A stretch of 17,547 bases of DNA from an uncultured Solobacterium sp. (lineage in GTDB: Bacteria > Bacillota_I > Bacilli_A > Erysipelotrichales > Erysipelotrichaceae). The notes beneath the pieces are model-generated. The model searched no databases. It saw nothing but the letters and a program-made list of their open reading frames with translations, and was not told where the DNA came from. A program made the translations under genes and the position numbers. This document shows, one piece after another, positions 1-9,712 of the stretch. The stretch's first letter is position 1. Every line of letters starts with the position of its first letter. The stretch covers positions 1 through 17,547 of the forward strand of contig CALISH010000046.1 in NCBI GenBank assembly GCA_938041275.1, read 5' to 3'.

Positions 1-24
1 CAGTCCTAAGACCACACCGACCAT
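1..24 (-). CDS. Possible start of the gene after rbfA (cut by window edge)
   Basis: Only eight codons are visible: an ATG 4 nt after the rbfA stop codon, reading MVGVVLGL to the edge. A GGAG lies about 10 nt upstream of this ATG, inside the end of rbfA. The residues are hydrophobic, as in the beginning of a membrane or secreted protein. They do not look like the usual start of TruB, the common neighbour of rbfA. Another ATG four bases upstream, in a different frame, would give a less plausible peptide. This is a weak call. Confidence 0.25.
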
Positions 25-28
25 ACAT

Positions 29-472
29 TTATCTCTCCGTTTCTTTTGGCTTTTCTTTACTTTCTTTAGGTTTTTCCTTATCTTCTGCCTGATATTTCTT
101 GATAGCTCCAAGTACAGATTCTTTCTTTTCTTCTTGATGAATACGAGCAATAATTTCATCAATATGACGACCATTCATCTCTGTTTCATCAATCACAAAA
201 CTTAACTCAGGTACACGACGAATTGTCATGCGCTTGGAAAGTTCTGAACGGATAAATCCTGCAGCACGGTTTAGCGCACGTAACCCAGCTTGCATACGTG
301 GATTTTGCCCTAAGAATGTTACAAAGACTTTTGCATAACTATGGTCATTTGAAACTTGAACATCTGTGATTGTAACAAATCCAACATCAGGGTCTTTTAC
401 ACCAAACTGAATAATTTCAGAAATATTCTTACGAATAATTCCTTCCAGTCTTTTTTGTTTTACACTTACCAT
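29..472 (-). CDS. rbfA: Ribosome-binding factor A
   Basis: RbfA is a small KH-fold protein that binds the 30S subunit during late 16S rRNA maturation. The 147-residue product has the family pattern: an N-terminal helix (KQKRLEGIIRKNISEII), the segment DPDVGFVTITDVQVSNDHSYAKVFVTF at about residues 27-53, and the second half RSELSKRMTIRRVPELSFVIDE. The start at 472 follows an AAGGA site that overlaps the end of infB; only 3 nt separate it from the infB stop, so translation is probably coupled. Relative to the usual 115-125 residues there is an extra C-terminal stretch of about 25 Lys/Glu/Pro-rich residues with a KEKPKES/KEKPKET repeat, which is probably disordered. It is the last complete gene of the rimP-nusA-ylxR-infB-rbfA operon. 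Identity is secure. Confidence 0.95.
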   Translation of the reverse strand: MVSVKQKRLEGIIRKNISEIIQFGVKDPDVGFVTITDVQVSNDHSYAKVFVTFLGQNPRMQAGLRALNRAAGFIRSELSKRMTIRRVPELSFVIDETEMNGRHIDEIIARIHQEEKKESVLGAIKKYQAEDKEKPKESKEKPKETER

Positions 473-475
473 ACT

Positions 476-2347
476 TTATCCTTCTAATGGTACTTCACGA
501 TCTTCGTATGCTTCGATTGTATCACCAATCTTAACATCATTATAATTCTCAATCGTTAGACCACAATCAAATCCAGATAGTACTTCCTTGGCATCATCTT
601 TGAATCTCTTAAGAGAAGCAAGTTTACCAGTGTAGATAACGATACCATCACGAATTAAGCGGATATTACAACGGGAAACAAGCTTACCATCTGTAACCAT
701 ACAGCCAGCGATTGTACCAATCTTAGATGCCTTATATGTTTCACGAATCTCTGCCTGTCCAATAACAACTTCCTTGTATACTGGCTCTAGCATACCCTTC
801 ATCGCAAGTTCCATTTCTTCTGTTGCCTTATAGATGATGTCATGCAAACGAATTTGTACGCCGGCTTCTTCAGCCTTCTTACGAATATTTGCATCAGGGC
901 GAACAGAGAAACCAATAATCATCGCATTCGATGCACTAGCAAGCATGATATCAGATTCAGTAATTGCACCAGCTGTAGCGTGAATCACATTTACGCGTAC
1001 ACCAGATACATCTAACTTCTCCATAGAGGACTTCACAGCTTCTGCAGAACCTTGTACATCCGCCTTGATGATAACTGGAATTTCTTTTAAGTCACCAGAT
1101 TCAATCTGTGATGATAAGTCTTCTAAGCTCATTGCACTTGTCTTACGACGGTCGGCATCAATCTTACGACGCTTACGTCTATCCGCAACTGCACGTGCTT
1201 CCTTCTCATTTTCATAAGAGCGGAAGATATCACCCGCTTCTGGTACATCATTTAGACCAATAATCTCTACCGGACGTGATGGACCTGCAGTCTTAAGTTC
1301 ATTACCATTTTCATCTGTCATACGACGCACTTTACCAAAACATGTACCAACTACAACTGGATCACCATGTTTTAATGTACCATTCTGTACGAGCAATGTC
1401 GCAACTGGACCTCTACCCTTATCGAGTTTGGCTTCAACAACTGTACCAGTTGCCGTACGGTTAGGGTTAGCCTTTAATTCCTTTACATCAGAAACAATTA
1501 AGATTGTTTCTAATAATTCATCAATACCATCACCCTTCTTCGCACTGGTATTGACGAAGATTGTATCGCCACCCCATTCTTCAGGCATGATTCCAAGTTC
1601 AGCCATTTCAGACTTAACGTGGTCAGGATTTGCATCAGGCTTATCCATCTTGTTTACAGCAACAATAATTGGAACACCAGCAGCCTTGGCGTGGTCAATT
1701 GCCTCACGAGTCTGTGGCATGACACCATCATCAGCCGCAACAACAATAACAGCTAAGTCAGTTACACTAGCACCACGTGCACGCATTGCAGTAAATGCTT
1801 CGTGACCTGGTGTATCTAAGAAAGTAACCTTACGTCCATTAACAGTTACCTGATACGCACCGATTGCCTGTGTAATACCTCCAGCTTCGCCAGCAGCTAC
1901 CTTAGAACGACGGATTGTATCCAATAATGTTGTCTTACCATGGTCAACGTGACCCATGATAGTAACAACAGGTGGACGTTCCTGTAAGTCTTCAGCAGAA
2001 TCTTGTTCTTCATCTTCCAAGCTATCTGCTTCTCTTTCTTTCACCTTAACGGCTTCGATATTGTAATTCATGCATACAAGTTCAACCATTTCATCTTCAA
2101 GTGCACTATTGATGGTAACCATCTTGCCTTCCATAAACAATGCTTTGATGAGCTCACTTGATTGACGATTTAATTTATCTGCTAATTCACCAACAGTAAT
2201 ACCATCACTGAATGTAATCTCTGTAATCTCTACTGGTTGTTTCGATTGATGATTGTCATTTTTGTTAAATGGTTTTTTCTTCGTATTGTTACGATTGTTG
2301 GAAACATTCTTCTTATTTGCAGGTTTGCGTTTTGTTGGAACTGGCAT
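476..2347 (-). CDS. infB: Translation initiation factor IF-2
   Basis: IF-2 is the GTPase that brings fMet-tRNA to the 30S subunit and promotes subunit joining. The 623-residue protein begins with a basic, Asn/Lys-rich disordered region (1-40). An IF2_N domain follows (about 41-100, ITFSDGITVGELADKLN...). The GTPase domain has G1 GHVDHGKT at 132-139, G3 DTPGH at 178-182, G4 NKMD at 232-235 and G5 SAK at 268-270. Domains II, III and the tRNA-binding IV follow to the end. It is shorter than the B. subtilis and E. coli proteins because the N-terminal part is compact. The switch I segment reads GGITQAIGAYQV, with Ala161 where most bacterial IF-2 sequences have His. The start at 2347 has GAGAGG about 8 nt upstream. 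It sits 83 nt after ylxR and 3 nt before rbfA. Identity is secure. Confidence 0.97.
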   Translation of the reverse strand: MPVPTKRKPANKKNVSNNRNNTKKKPFNKNDNHQSKQPVEITEITFSDGITVGELADKLNRQSSELIKALFMEGKMVTINSALEDEMVELVCMNYNIEAVKVKEREADSLEDEEQDSAEDLQERPPVVTIMGHVDHGKTTLLDTIRRSKVAAGEAGGITQAIGAYQVTVNGRKVTFLDTPGHEAFTAMRARGASVTDLAVIVVAADDGVMPQTREAIDHAKAAGVPIIVAVNKMDKPDANPDHVKSEMAELGIMPEEWGGDTIFVNTSAKKGDGIDELLETILIVSDVKELKANPNRTATGTVVEAKLDKGRGPVATLLVQNGTLKHGDPVVVGTCFGKVRRMTDENGNELKTAGPSRPVEIIGLNDVPEAGDIFRSYENEKEARAVADRRKRRKIDADRRKTSAMSLEDLSSQIESGDLKEIPVIIKADVQGSAEAVKSSMEKLDVSGVRVNVIHATAGAITESDIMLASASNAMIIGFSVRPDANIRKKAEEAGVQIRLHDIIYKATEEMELAMKGMLEPVYKEVVIGQAEIRETYKASKIGTIAGCMVTDGKLVSRCNIRLIRDGIVIYTGKLASLKRFKDDAKEVLSGFDCGLTIENYNDVKIGDTIEAYEDREVPLEG

Positions 2348-2430
2348 TTATGTACCTCTCTTTCTTTGTTTGAGATTTGCATCTCGAAATACTGTATCGG
2401 TAACATCCCTTCCTTTCAAAATGGATACCA

Positions 2431-2688
2431 CTACTTCATTGCTTTCGCAATTTCATCCCAGAATTCATCTGGAATCTTTTGTGATAATGCTTTTGCTAAA
2501 GCATTATTCTTCTTAGCAACTTCAATCACTGCTAAATCTTTTTTTAAATATGCACCATGGCCATTTGCTCTACCTGTTGTATCAACAGCTAATGTACCCT
2601 CTGGTGTTCTAACAACGCGGAGCAACTCCTTTTTAGGGAGTTGTTCTCCGGTTGCTACACATTTACGCATTGGAATTTTCTTAGGCAT
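2431..2688 (-). CDS. ylxR: YlxR/RnpM family RNA-binding protein
   Basis: This 85-residue protein has the YlxR family signature: PMRKCVATGE near the N-terminus, KKELLRVVRTPEG, and the TGRANGHGAYL block, in which His stands where GRGAYL is usual. In B. subtilis the protein has been reported to bind RNase P RNA and modulate its activity, hence the newer name RnpM; assigning that role here is inference. It starts 2 nt after the nusA stop. No clear Shine-Dalgarno sequence can be seen in the preceding acidic codons (only a weak GATG-like stretch), so translation is probably coupled to nusA. In most Firmicutes ylxQ (an L7Ae-like protein) follows; here the next 83 nt hold no such gene. Confidence 0.93.
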   Translation of the reverse strand: MPKKIPMRKCVATGEQLPKKELLRVVRTPEGTLAVDTTGRANGHGAYLKKDLAVIEVAKKNNALAKALSQKIPDEFWDEIAKAMK

Positions 2689-2690
2689 GC

Positions 2691-4445
2691 TTACATGTTT
2701 TCATCGTCATCGTAGTATTCTTCATACTCATCGTAGTCGATGTCATACTCCTTCTCTGCTTCAGATTCCTGTTGAGCTTCAATTTCAGCCAACTCTTCTT
2801 CACTATAGATAGGACGATTGTCAGCAACAAGCAAGTTCTTCTTAATCTGTTCTTCAAGATCCTTGTTTCTAACCTTGTACTCTTCTTCATCCTTCTTCTT
2901 TTTCTTCTTGTACTTCGAATCAGTATTCTTAGGCTTAGAAGAATCAACAAGTTTTTCAAAGTGTGAGACATAAGTAGCCTTCTTAGCTAGTTCTTCTAAG
3001 TCCGCATGCTTACGGGAAGCTTCTTTTTCTTCTGCAGTCTTTTCAACTACAACTGGCTTCTCCTCTTCAACTGTCTCTTCGACTGCTTCAACAACTTCAA
3101 CCACAGGTGCTTGAGCAGCAGCTTCTTGATGTTCTTCTTCATCTGGCTGATTAGAAATCTCATCGATGATTGTATCGTTTACTCTTTCCATCATTTCTTC
3201 TGGGATATATTCTTCATCTTCATCGACGATAGCATCTGGATTTTCAGCTCTGAACTTAGCAATCGCCGCAAGTCTCTTTTCTTCTTCTTCCTTAGCAGCA
3301 GCCTTTTGACGTTCAACGTCCTTAGCCTTCGCTTGCTCTGCTAGTTTTTGCTTCATCACTTCAGCCTGTGCGAGTAATTCATCATAATCCTTGCCCATAT
3401 CTTCGAGTTCTTGACGTGTCTTAATATCAATCTTATGACCTGTTAATTTCACAGCTAAACGAGCATTCTTACCACGCTTACCAATCGCTAAAGACAATTG
3501 ATCTTCACTAACAATAACAAGCAAGCTATTATCATCCTGTCCTGGTAGAACAGAGATAATTTCCGCAGGTGCCAACGCATTCTTAACAAGTTCTGTTATA
3601 TCGTCACTCCATTGGAAGATATCGATCTTTTCACCATGTAGTTCATCGATAATCTTTTGAACACGAGAACCACGAGGACCAATACATGAACCAATTGGAT
3701 CTACATCAGGATTATGTGAGAGAACAGCCATCTTTGTTCTTTCGCCAGCTTCACGAGCAATTGATTTAATCTCTACAACACCCTGATAAATTTCAGGAAC
3801 TTCCTTTTCAAATAAACGTTTAACAAGTGTCGCATCAGCACGTGATACTAATACCTGTGAACCTTTTGTTTCCTTTTGTACATCAGTAATTACAACGCGG
3901 ATGCTCTGCCCTTCTGTTAGTTTCTCGTGAGGAATTTCAGCTGACTTAGAAAGTAAAGCAACTGTTTTACCTAAACTAATTAATGTGAACTTATCCTTAA
4001 CTGATTCAACAGTACCGATAACCATCTCATCCTTCTGGTCAATGTATTCGTTGTATACTGCAACTTTTTCAGCTTCACGAATCTTTTGACGGAATACATT
4101 CTTAGCTAAAGAAGCAGCAGCACGTGACATTGAAGTAATTTCTTTCTTTTCACGAACTTGTCCACCTAACGCAGCATTAGAATCGATCTTCTTAGCATCT
4201 TCTAATGAGATTTCTAATTCATCATCTTCTACTTCTTCAACAACGTTGTAGTACTGGTAGATATCAATCGTCTTACTCTTCTTATTGATTTCTGCCTTAA
4301 CTTCAATATCCTGTAACTCAGAATCCTTCTTGAATGCTTTCGCAACAGCTTCTGTTAATGCCTCTAATACGATATTCTCAGGCACATTCTTGTCATCTTC
4401 CACACCGCGAATCGCATTGAGAAGTTGTGTGTATTTAATCTCCAT
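2691..4445 (-). CDS. nusA: Transcription elongation/termination factor NusA with long charged C-terminal extension
   Basis: NusA binds RNA polymerase near the RNA exit channel and affects pausing, termination and antitermination. The N-terminal RNAP-binding domain covers about residues 1-130, S1 about 135-205, and KH1 and KH2 about 205-345, with GxxG-type loops GPRG at 256-259 and GKRG at 322-325. That is the complete length of a typical Firmicutes NusA (B. subtilis is about 370 residues). A further stretch of about 239 residues (346-584) is highly charged: a Glu/Lys/Ala probable coiled coil at 350-400, a Glu/Val-rich part at 435-475, a lysine run at 513-518, and an Asp/Glu/Tyr-rich terminus at 559-583. 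The start at 4445 has AAGGAG 5 nt upstream, overlapping the rimP stop. The core identity is certain; the role of the tail is unknown. Confidence 0.97.
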   Translation of the reverse strand: MEIKYTQLLNAIRGVEDDKNVPENIVLEALTEAVAKAFKKDSELQDIEVKAEINKKSKTIDIYQYYNVVEEVEDDELEISLEDAKKIDSNAALGGQVREKKEITSMSRAAASLAKNVFRQKIREAEKVAVYNEYIDQKDEMVIGTVESVKDKFTLISLGKTVALLSKSAEIPHEKLTEGQSIRVVITDVQKETKGSQVLVSRADATLVKRLFEKEVPEIYQGVVEIKSIAREAGERTKMAVLSHNPDVDPIGSCIGPRGSRVQKIIDELHGEKIDIFQWSDDITELVKNALAPAEIISVLPGQDDNSLLVIVSEDQLSLAIGKRGKNARLAVKLTGHKIDIKTRQELEDMGKDYDELLAQAEVMKQKLAEQAKAKDVERQKAAAKEEEEKRLAAIAKFRAENPDAIVDEDEEYIPEEMMERVNDTIIDEISNQPDEEEHQEAAAQAPVVEVVEAVEETVEEEKPVVVEKTAEEKEASRKHADLEELAKKATYVSHFEKLVDSSKPKNTDSKYKKKKKKDEEEYKVRNKDLEEQIKKNLLVADNRPIYSEEELAEIEAQQESEAEKEYDIDYDEYEEYYDDDENM

Positions 4446-4454
4446 GATTTCTCC

Positions 4455-4916
4455 TTATAATTTAATTGCTAATCTAGCAAAACGAATATTGTTCTTTTCA
4501 ATCGTAGCAGTGCGCTTTACCGCTTTATCACGATACTCTAATTCAATCGTATCAGCACTAACAGCACGAACATATCCAGTAATCTCTACCATATTCTTAA
4601 ATGGCTCTTTCAGTTCTACATAGATATATTCATCTACTAACTGTTCAAACTCAGCATAATCTTTAATCTCTCGCTCTGCACCAGGGCTACAGACTTCTAA
4701 GCTATACTCTTCTTTGATAGGATCATACTTGTCCAAGACTACACCAAGCTTTTCACTCACTTCTGCACAAATATCTAAGTCAATCGCATGTGCATCATTG
4801 TCAATTGCGACCTGTAATGTCTTTTCATTACCAAGCCAAACAATCTCGTAAAGTCGAACGTGGCATTCGTCAAATACTGGCTGAAATAATTCGGTCAATT
4901 TATCAATGTTTTCCAT
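4455..4916 (-). CDS. rimP: Ribosome maturation factor RimP
   Basis: RimP helps assemble the 30S subunit. The 153-residue product matches the family: an N-terminal domain with a segment of the LYEIVWLGNEKTLQVAIDND type followed by ICAEVSEKLGVVLD, the conserved YSLEVCSPGAERE motif (usual form YxLEVSSPGLDRP), and a C-terminal Sm-like beta barrel. I place the start at 4916 (MENIDKL). GGAGG lies immediately before it, and a longer reading frame from 4937 would place this ribosome binding site inside the gene. It is the first gene of the rimP-nusA-ylxR-infB-rbfA operon. Its promoter is at 4969-4997 and a perfect hairpin (4936-4957) lies in the short leader. The nusA start follows after 9 nt. Confidence 0.93.
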   Translation of the reverse strand: MENIDKLTELFQPVFDECHVRLYEIVWLGNEKTLQVAIDNDAHAIDLDICAEVSEKLGVVLDKYDPIKEEYSLEVCSPGAEREIKDYAEFEQLVDEYIYVELKEPFKNMVEITGYVRAVSADTIELEYRDKAVKRTATIEKNNIRFARLAIKL

Positions 4917-4935
4917 ATGCCTCCAGACATAACAC

Positions 4936-4957
4936 AAGGAGAGCTTCCGCTCTCCTT
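4936..4957 (-). other. Perfect 9-bp stem-loop at the 5' end of the rimP operon mRNA
   Basis: The arms AAGGAGAGC and GCTCTCCTT enclose a four-base loop. In the direction of transcription no run of T follows (GTGTTATG), so it is not a standard terminator. The predicted transcription start is about 5 nt upstream, so the hairpin forms the very 5' end of the operon mRNA and lies 12 nt before the rimP ribosome binding site. The 5' arm contains an AAGGAG and the 3' arm a CTCC that could alternatively pair with the rimP GGAGG. It may stabilise the mRNA or tune rimP translation. A weak contribution to glpK termination cannot be excluded. Confidence 0.6.
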
Positions 4958-4968
4958 ATTTCATTTAC

Positions 4969-4997
4969 AATATACCCCATTTTAAAGGGATTTTCAA
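4969..4997 (-). promoter_or_regulatory. Sigma-A-type promoter of the rimP-nusA-ylxR-infB-rbfA operon
   Basis: A -35 TTGAAA (4992-4997) and a -10 TATATT (4969-4974) are separated by exactly 17 bp, in the short gap between glpK and rimP. The predicted start is near 4962, giving a leader of about 45 nt. The promoter shows that this operon does not depend on read-through from glpK. Confidence 0.75.
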
Positions 4998-5020
4998 GCA
5001 CATTCCTCTATAGAATAAGA

Positions 5021-6520
5021 TTATTCCTCATTTTTTGTAAACATCCGTACACAGGCTACTGCTTTTTGCCAACGCTCGTATAAATGGCTCACAGTAGATA
5101 TATCCATCGTCGGTGTAAAAATATGACTATTTCGTTCTCTCTTTAACTCTTCTAAGTCATGCCAATACCCAACCGCAAGCCCAGCTAGATATGCAGCACC
5201 GAGTGCAGTTGATTCAACGTTTTCTGGACGCTCAATTGCACATTGCATAATATCACTTTGAAACTGCATCAGATAATCATTAGCAGAAGCACCACCATCT
5301 ACACGTAATGACTGAATCGCAATACCAGAATCTTCTTTCATCGCATCAAGAATATCTCGATTTTGATAGGCAATAGAATCTAATGTTGCTTTTGTCATAT
5401 CCTCTTTGCTTGTACCACGTGTAATACCAAACATTGCACCTTTACAATCATTATCCCAATATGGTGCACCTAAACCTACAAAAGCAGGTACAACAATTAA
5501 TTCATGTTCTTCCTTTGCGGACATAGCAAGTTTCTCTGACTCTTTTGCCGTCTTAAAAAACTTCAACTGATCACGCAACCACTGTACCGCACTACCAGCC
5601 ACAAATACCGATCCTTCAAGTGCATAAGTAATTTCACCCTGATAACCCCAAGCAATTGTAGTAACTAGTCCATGCTTACTTGGATGGGGTTTATTACCTG
5701 TATTCATTAACATAAAGCAACCAGTACCATAGGTATTCTTTACGCTGCCACGCTCAAAACACTGTTGTCCAAATAGTGCAGCTTGTTGGTCACCAGCAGC
5801 GCCAGCAATCGGTACACGTTTACCAAAGAAGTATTCAGCAGCAGTATATGCAAAGATACAACTACTATCTTTTACCTCCGGTAACATGCACATTGGGATA
5901 TTCAAAAGACTACATAATTCTTCATCCCATTTCTTATCATAGATGTTAAATAGCATCGTTCTAGACGCATTACTGTAGTCCGTCACATGCGCTTTCATAC
6001 CAGAAAGACACCAGATTAACCAAGTATCAATTGTACCAGCAAGTAACTCACCACTCTCTGCACGCTGTTGCCCATTTTCGATATGATCTAAGATCCAACG
6101 AATCTTTGTTGCAGAAAAATAAGGATCCAGTTGAAGACCTGTCTTTTGACGAACCATGCTAGCATGATTATTCTGTTTTAACTGATTACAGATTTCTGTA
6201 GTTTGACGAGACTGCCAAACGATTGCCTTATATACAGGAATACCTGTTTTTTTATCCCACACAACCGTTGTTTCACGTTGGTTTGTAATGCCAATACCTT
6301 CAATCTGTTCTGGTTTGATATTGGCATCCAGCATACTTTGCATCATGCAAGACAATACAGATAGCCATATCTCATTAGCATCATGTTCTACCCAACCTGG
6401 TTTAGGAAAGTATTGTTGAAATTCTTTTTGCGCAGAAGAAACAACCTTAGCATCATGATTAAAGATAATCACTCGTGAACTAGTCGTCCCTTGATCAATC
6501 GACATAATATATTTTTCCAT
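5021..6520 (-). CDS. glpK: Glycerol kinase
   Basis: Glycerol kinase phosphorylates glycerol with ATP to glycerol 3-phosphate in the cytoplasm. The 499-residue product is full length for this FGGY family. The N-terminal phosphate-binding motif is DQGTTSSR (9-16), the glycerol-contact region is TNQRET (79-84), the catalytic Asp is D244 in GAAGDQQAALFGQ, and the C-terminal ATP-site segment is DGGASANDYLMQFQSDI (408-424). In low-GC Gram-positive enzymes a histidine in a motif of the HFFG/HFYG type just before PIAG is phosphorylated by HPr of the sugar phosphotransferase system and stimulates activity. Here the motif is EYFFGKRVPIAG, with Tyr230 in that place. No glpF or glpD is adjacent. The start at 6520 has GAGG 7 nt upstream. 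The promoter is at 6567-6594, and no strong terminator is visible after the stop. Confidence 0.97.
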   Translation of the reverse strand: MEKYIMSIDQGTTSSRVIIFNHDAKVVSSAQKEFQQYFPKPGWVEHDANEIWLSVLSCMMQSMLDANIKPEQIEGIGITNQRETTVVWDKKTGIPVYKAIVWQSRQTTEICNQLKQNNHASMVRQKTGLQLDPYFSATKIRWILDHIENGQQRAESGELLAGTIDTWLIWCLSGMKAHVTDYSNASRTMLFNIYDKKWDEELCSLLNIPMCMLPEVKDSSCIFAYTAAEYFFGKRVPIAGAAGDQQAALFGQQCFERGSVKNTYGTGCFMLMNTGNKPHPSKHGLVTTIAWGYQGEITYALEGSVFVAGSAVQWLRDQLKFFKTAKESEKLAMSAKEEHELIVVPAFVGLGAPYWDNDCKGAMFGITRGTSKEDMTKATLDSIAYQNRDILDAMKEDSGIAIQSLRVDGGASANDYLMQFQSDIMQCAIERPENVESTALGAAYLAGLAVGYWHDLEELKRERNSHIFTPTMDISTVSHLYERWQKAVACVRMFTKNEE

Positions 6521-6566
6521 GCATATACCTCGTTATCATAGATATTAATGATATTTTTATATCTCA

Positions 6567-6594
6567 ATTATATCGTATTAAAAAGGACTGCCAA
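6567..6594 (-). promoter_or_regulatory. glpK promoter overlapping the ppdK terminator
   Basis: A -10 TATAAT (6567-6572) stands 16 bp downstream of TTGGCA (6589-6594), a five-of-six match to the -35 consensus. The -35 lies in the 3' arm and loop of the ppdK terminator hairpin, so one sequence serves both functions. Just downstream of the -10 is a small palindrome GATAT-N4-ATATC (6550-6563), a possible operator, though in such AT-rich DNA it may be chance. I saw no convincing cre site here. Confidence 0.6.
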
Positions 6595-6609
6595 TATGAT
6601 AGCAGCCCT
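6577..6609 (-). terminator. Rho-independent terminator of ppdK
   Basis: It lies 9 nt after the ppdK stop codon. The stem AGGGCTGC / GCAGTCCT (8 bp with one G-U pair) closes a 10-nt loop and is followed by TTTTTAAT on the transcribed strand. This is a standard intrinsic terminator. Confidence 0.85.
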
Positions 6610-6618
6610 AATCATCAA

Positions 6619-9549
<2,931 letters not shown>

Positions 9550-9575
9550 TATAGCCTCCCTTTATCTACTGTTTG

Positions 9576-9604
9576 ATTATAAAGCAACCGGTTACATTTC
9601 TCAA
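9576..9604 (-). promoter_or_regulatory. ppdK promoter
   Basis: A -35 TTGAGA (9599-9604) and a perfect -10 TATAAT (9576-9581) are separated by 17 bp. The predicted start is about 20 nt before the ppdK start codon. The spacer holds the cre-like palindrome listed separately. Confidence 0.8.
9583..9596 (-). promoter_or_regulatory. cre-like operator (CcpA-type) inside the ppdK promoter
   Basis: The sequence TGTAACCGGTTGCT matches 12 of 14 positions of the catabolite-responsive element consensus TGWNANCGNTNWCA and contains the perfect palindrome AACCGGTT. It fills most of the space between -35 and -10, where a bound regulator would block RNA polymerase. CcpA control of ppdK is inference; another LacI-family regulator would bind a similar site. 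Confidence 0.45.
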
Positions 9605-9670
9605 TACATACAAATCACTTTTGTGAGATTATCCAAGAAATTAACTTACTCTTTTCCATGCACGCATGAA

Positions 9671-9702
9671 ACAGAAAAGACGATATCTTATCGATACCGT
9701 CT
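9671..9702 (-). terminator. Terminator of the alpha/beta-hydrolase gene
   Basis: It begins about 10 nt after the stop codon. A 10-bp stem AGACGGTATC / GATATCGTCT (one G-U pair) with a five-base loop is followed by TTTTCTGTTT. Confidence 0.85.
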
Positions 9703-9712
9703 ACCCAATTTG

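Noticed and set aside
2681..2971. 96-residue Arg/Lys-rich minus-strand frame overlapping the end of nusA
   Set aside because: It is an out-of-frame reading of the repetitive charged nusA tail; no ribosome binding site and no separate coding signal.
4455..4937. Longer rimP starting at 4937
   Set aside because: The first seven codons contain the GGAGG ribosome binding site of the ATG at 4916, and the extra residues (MCYVWRH) are not typical of RimP.
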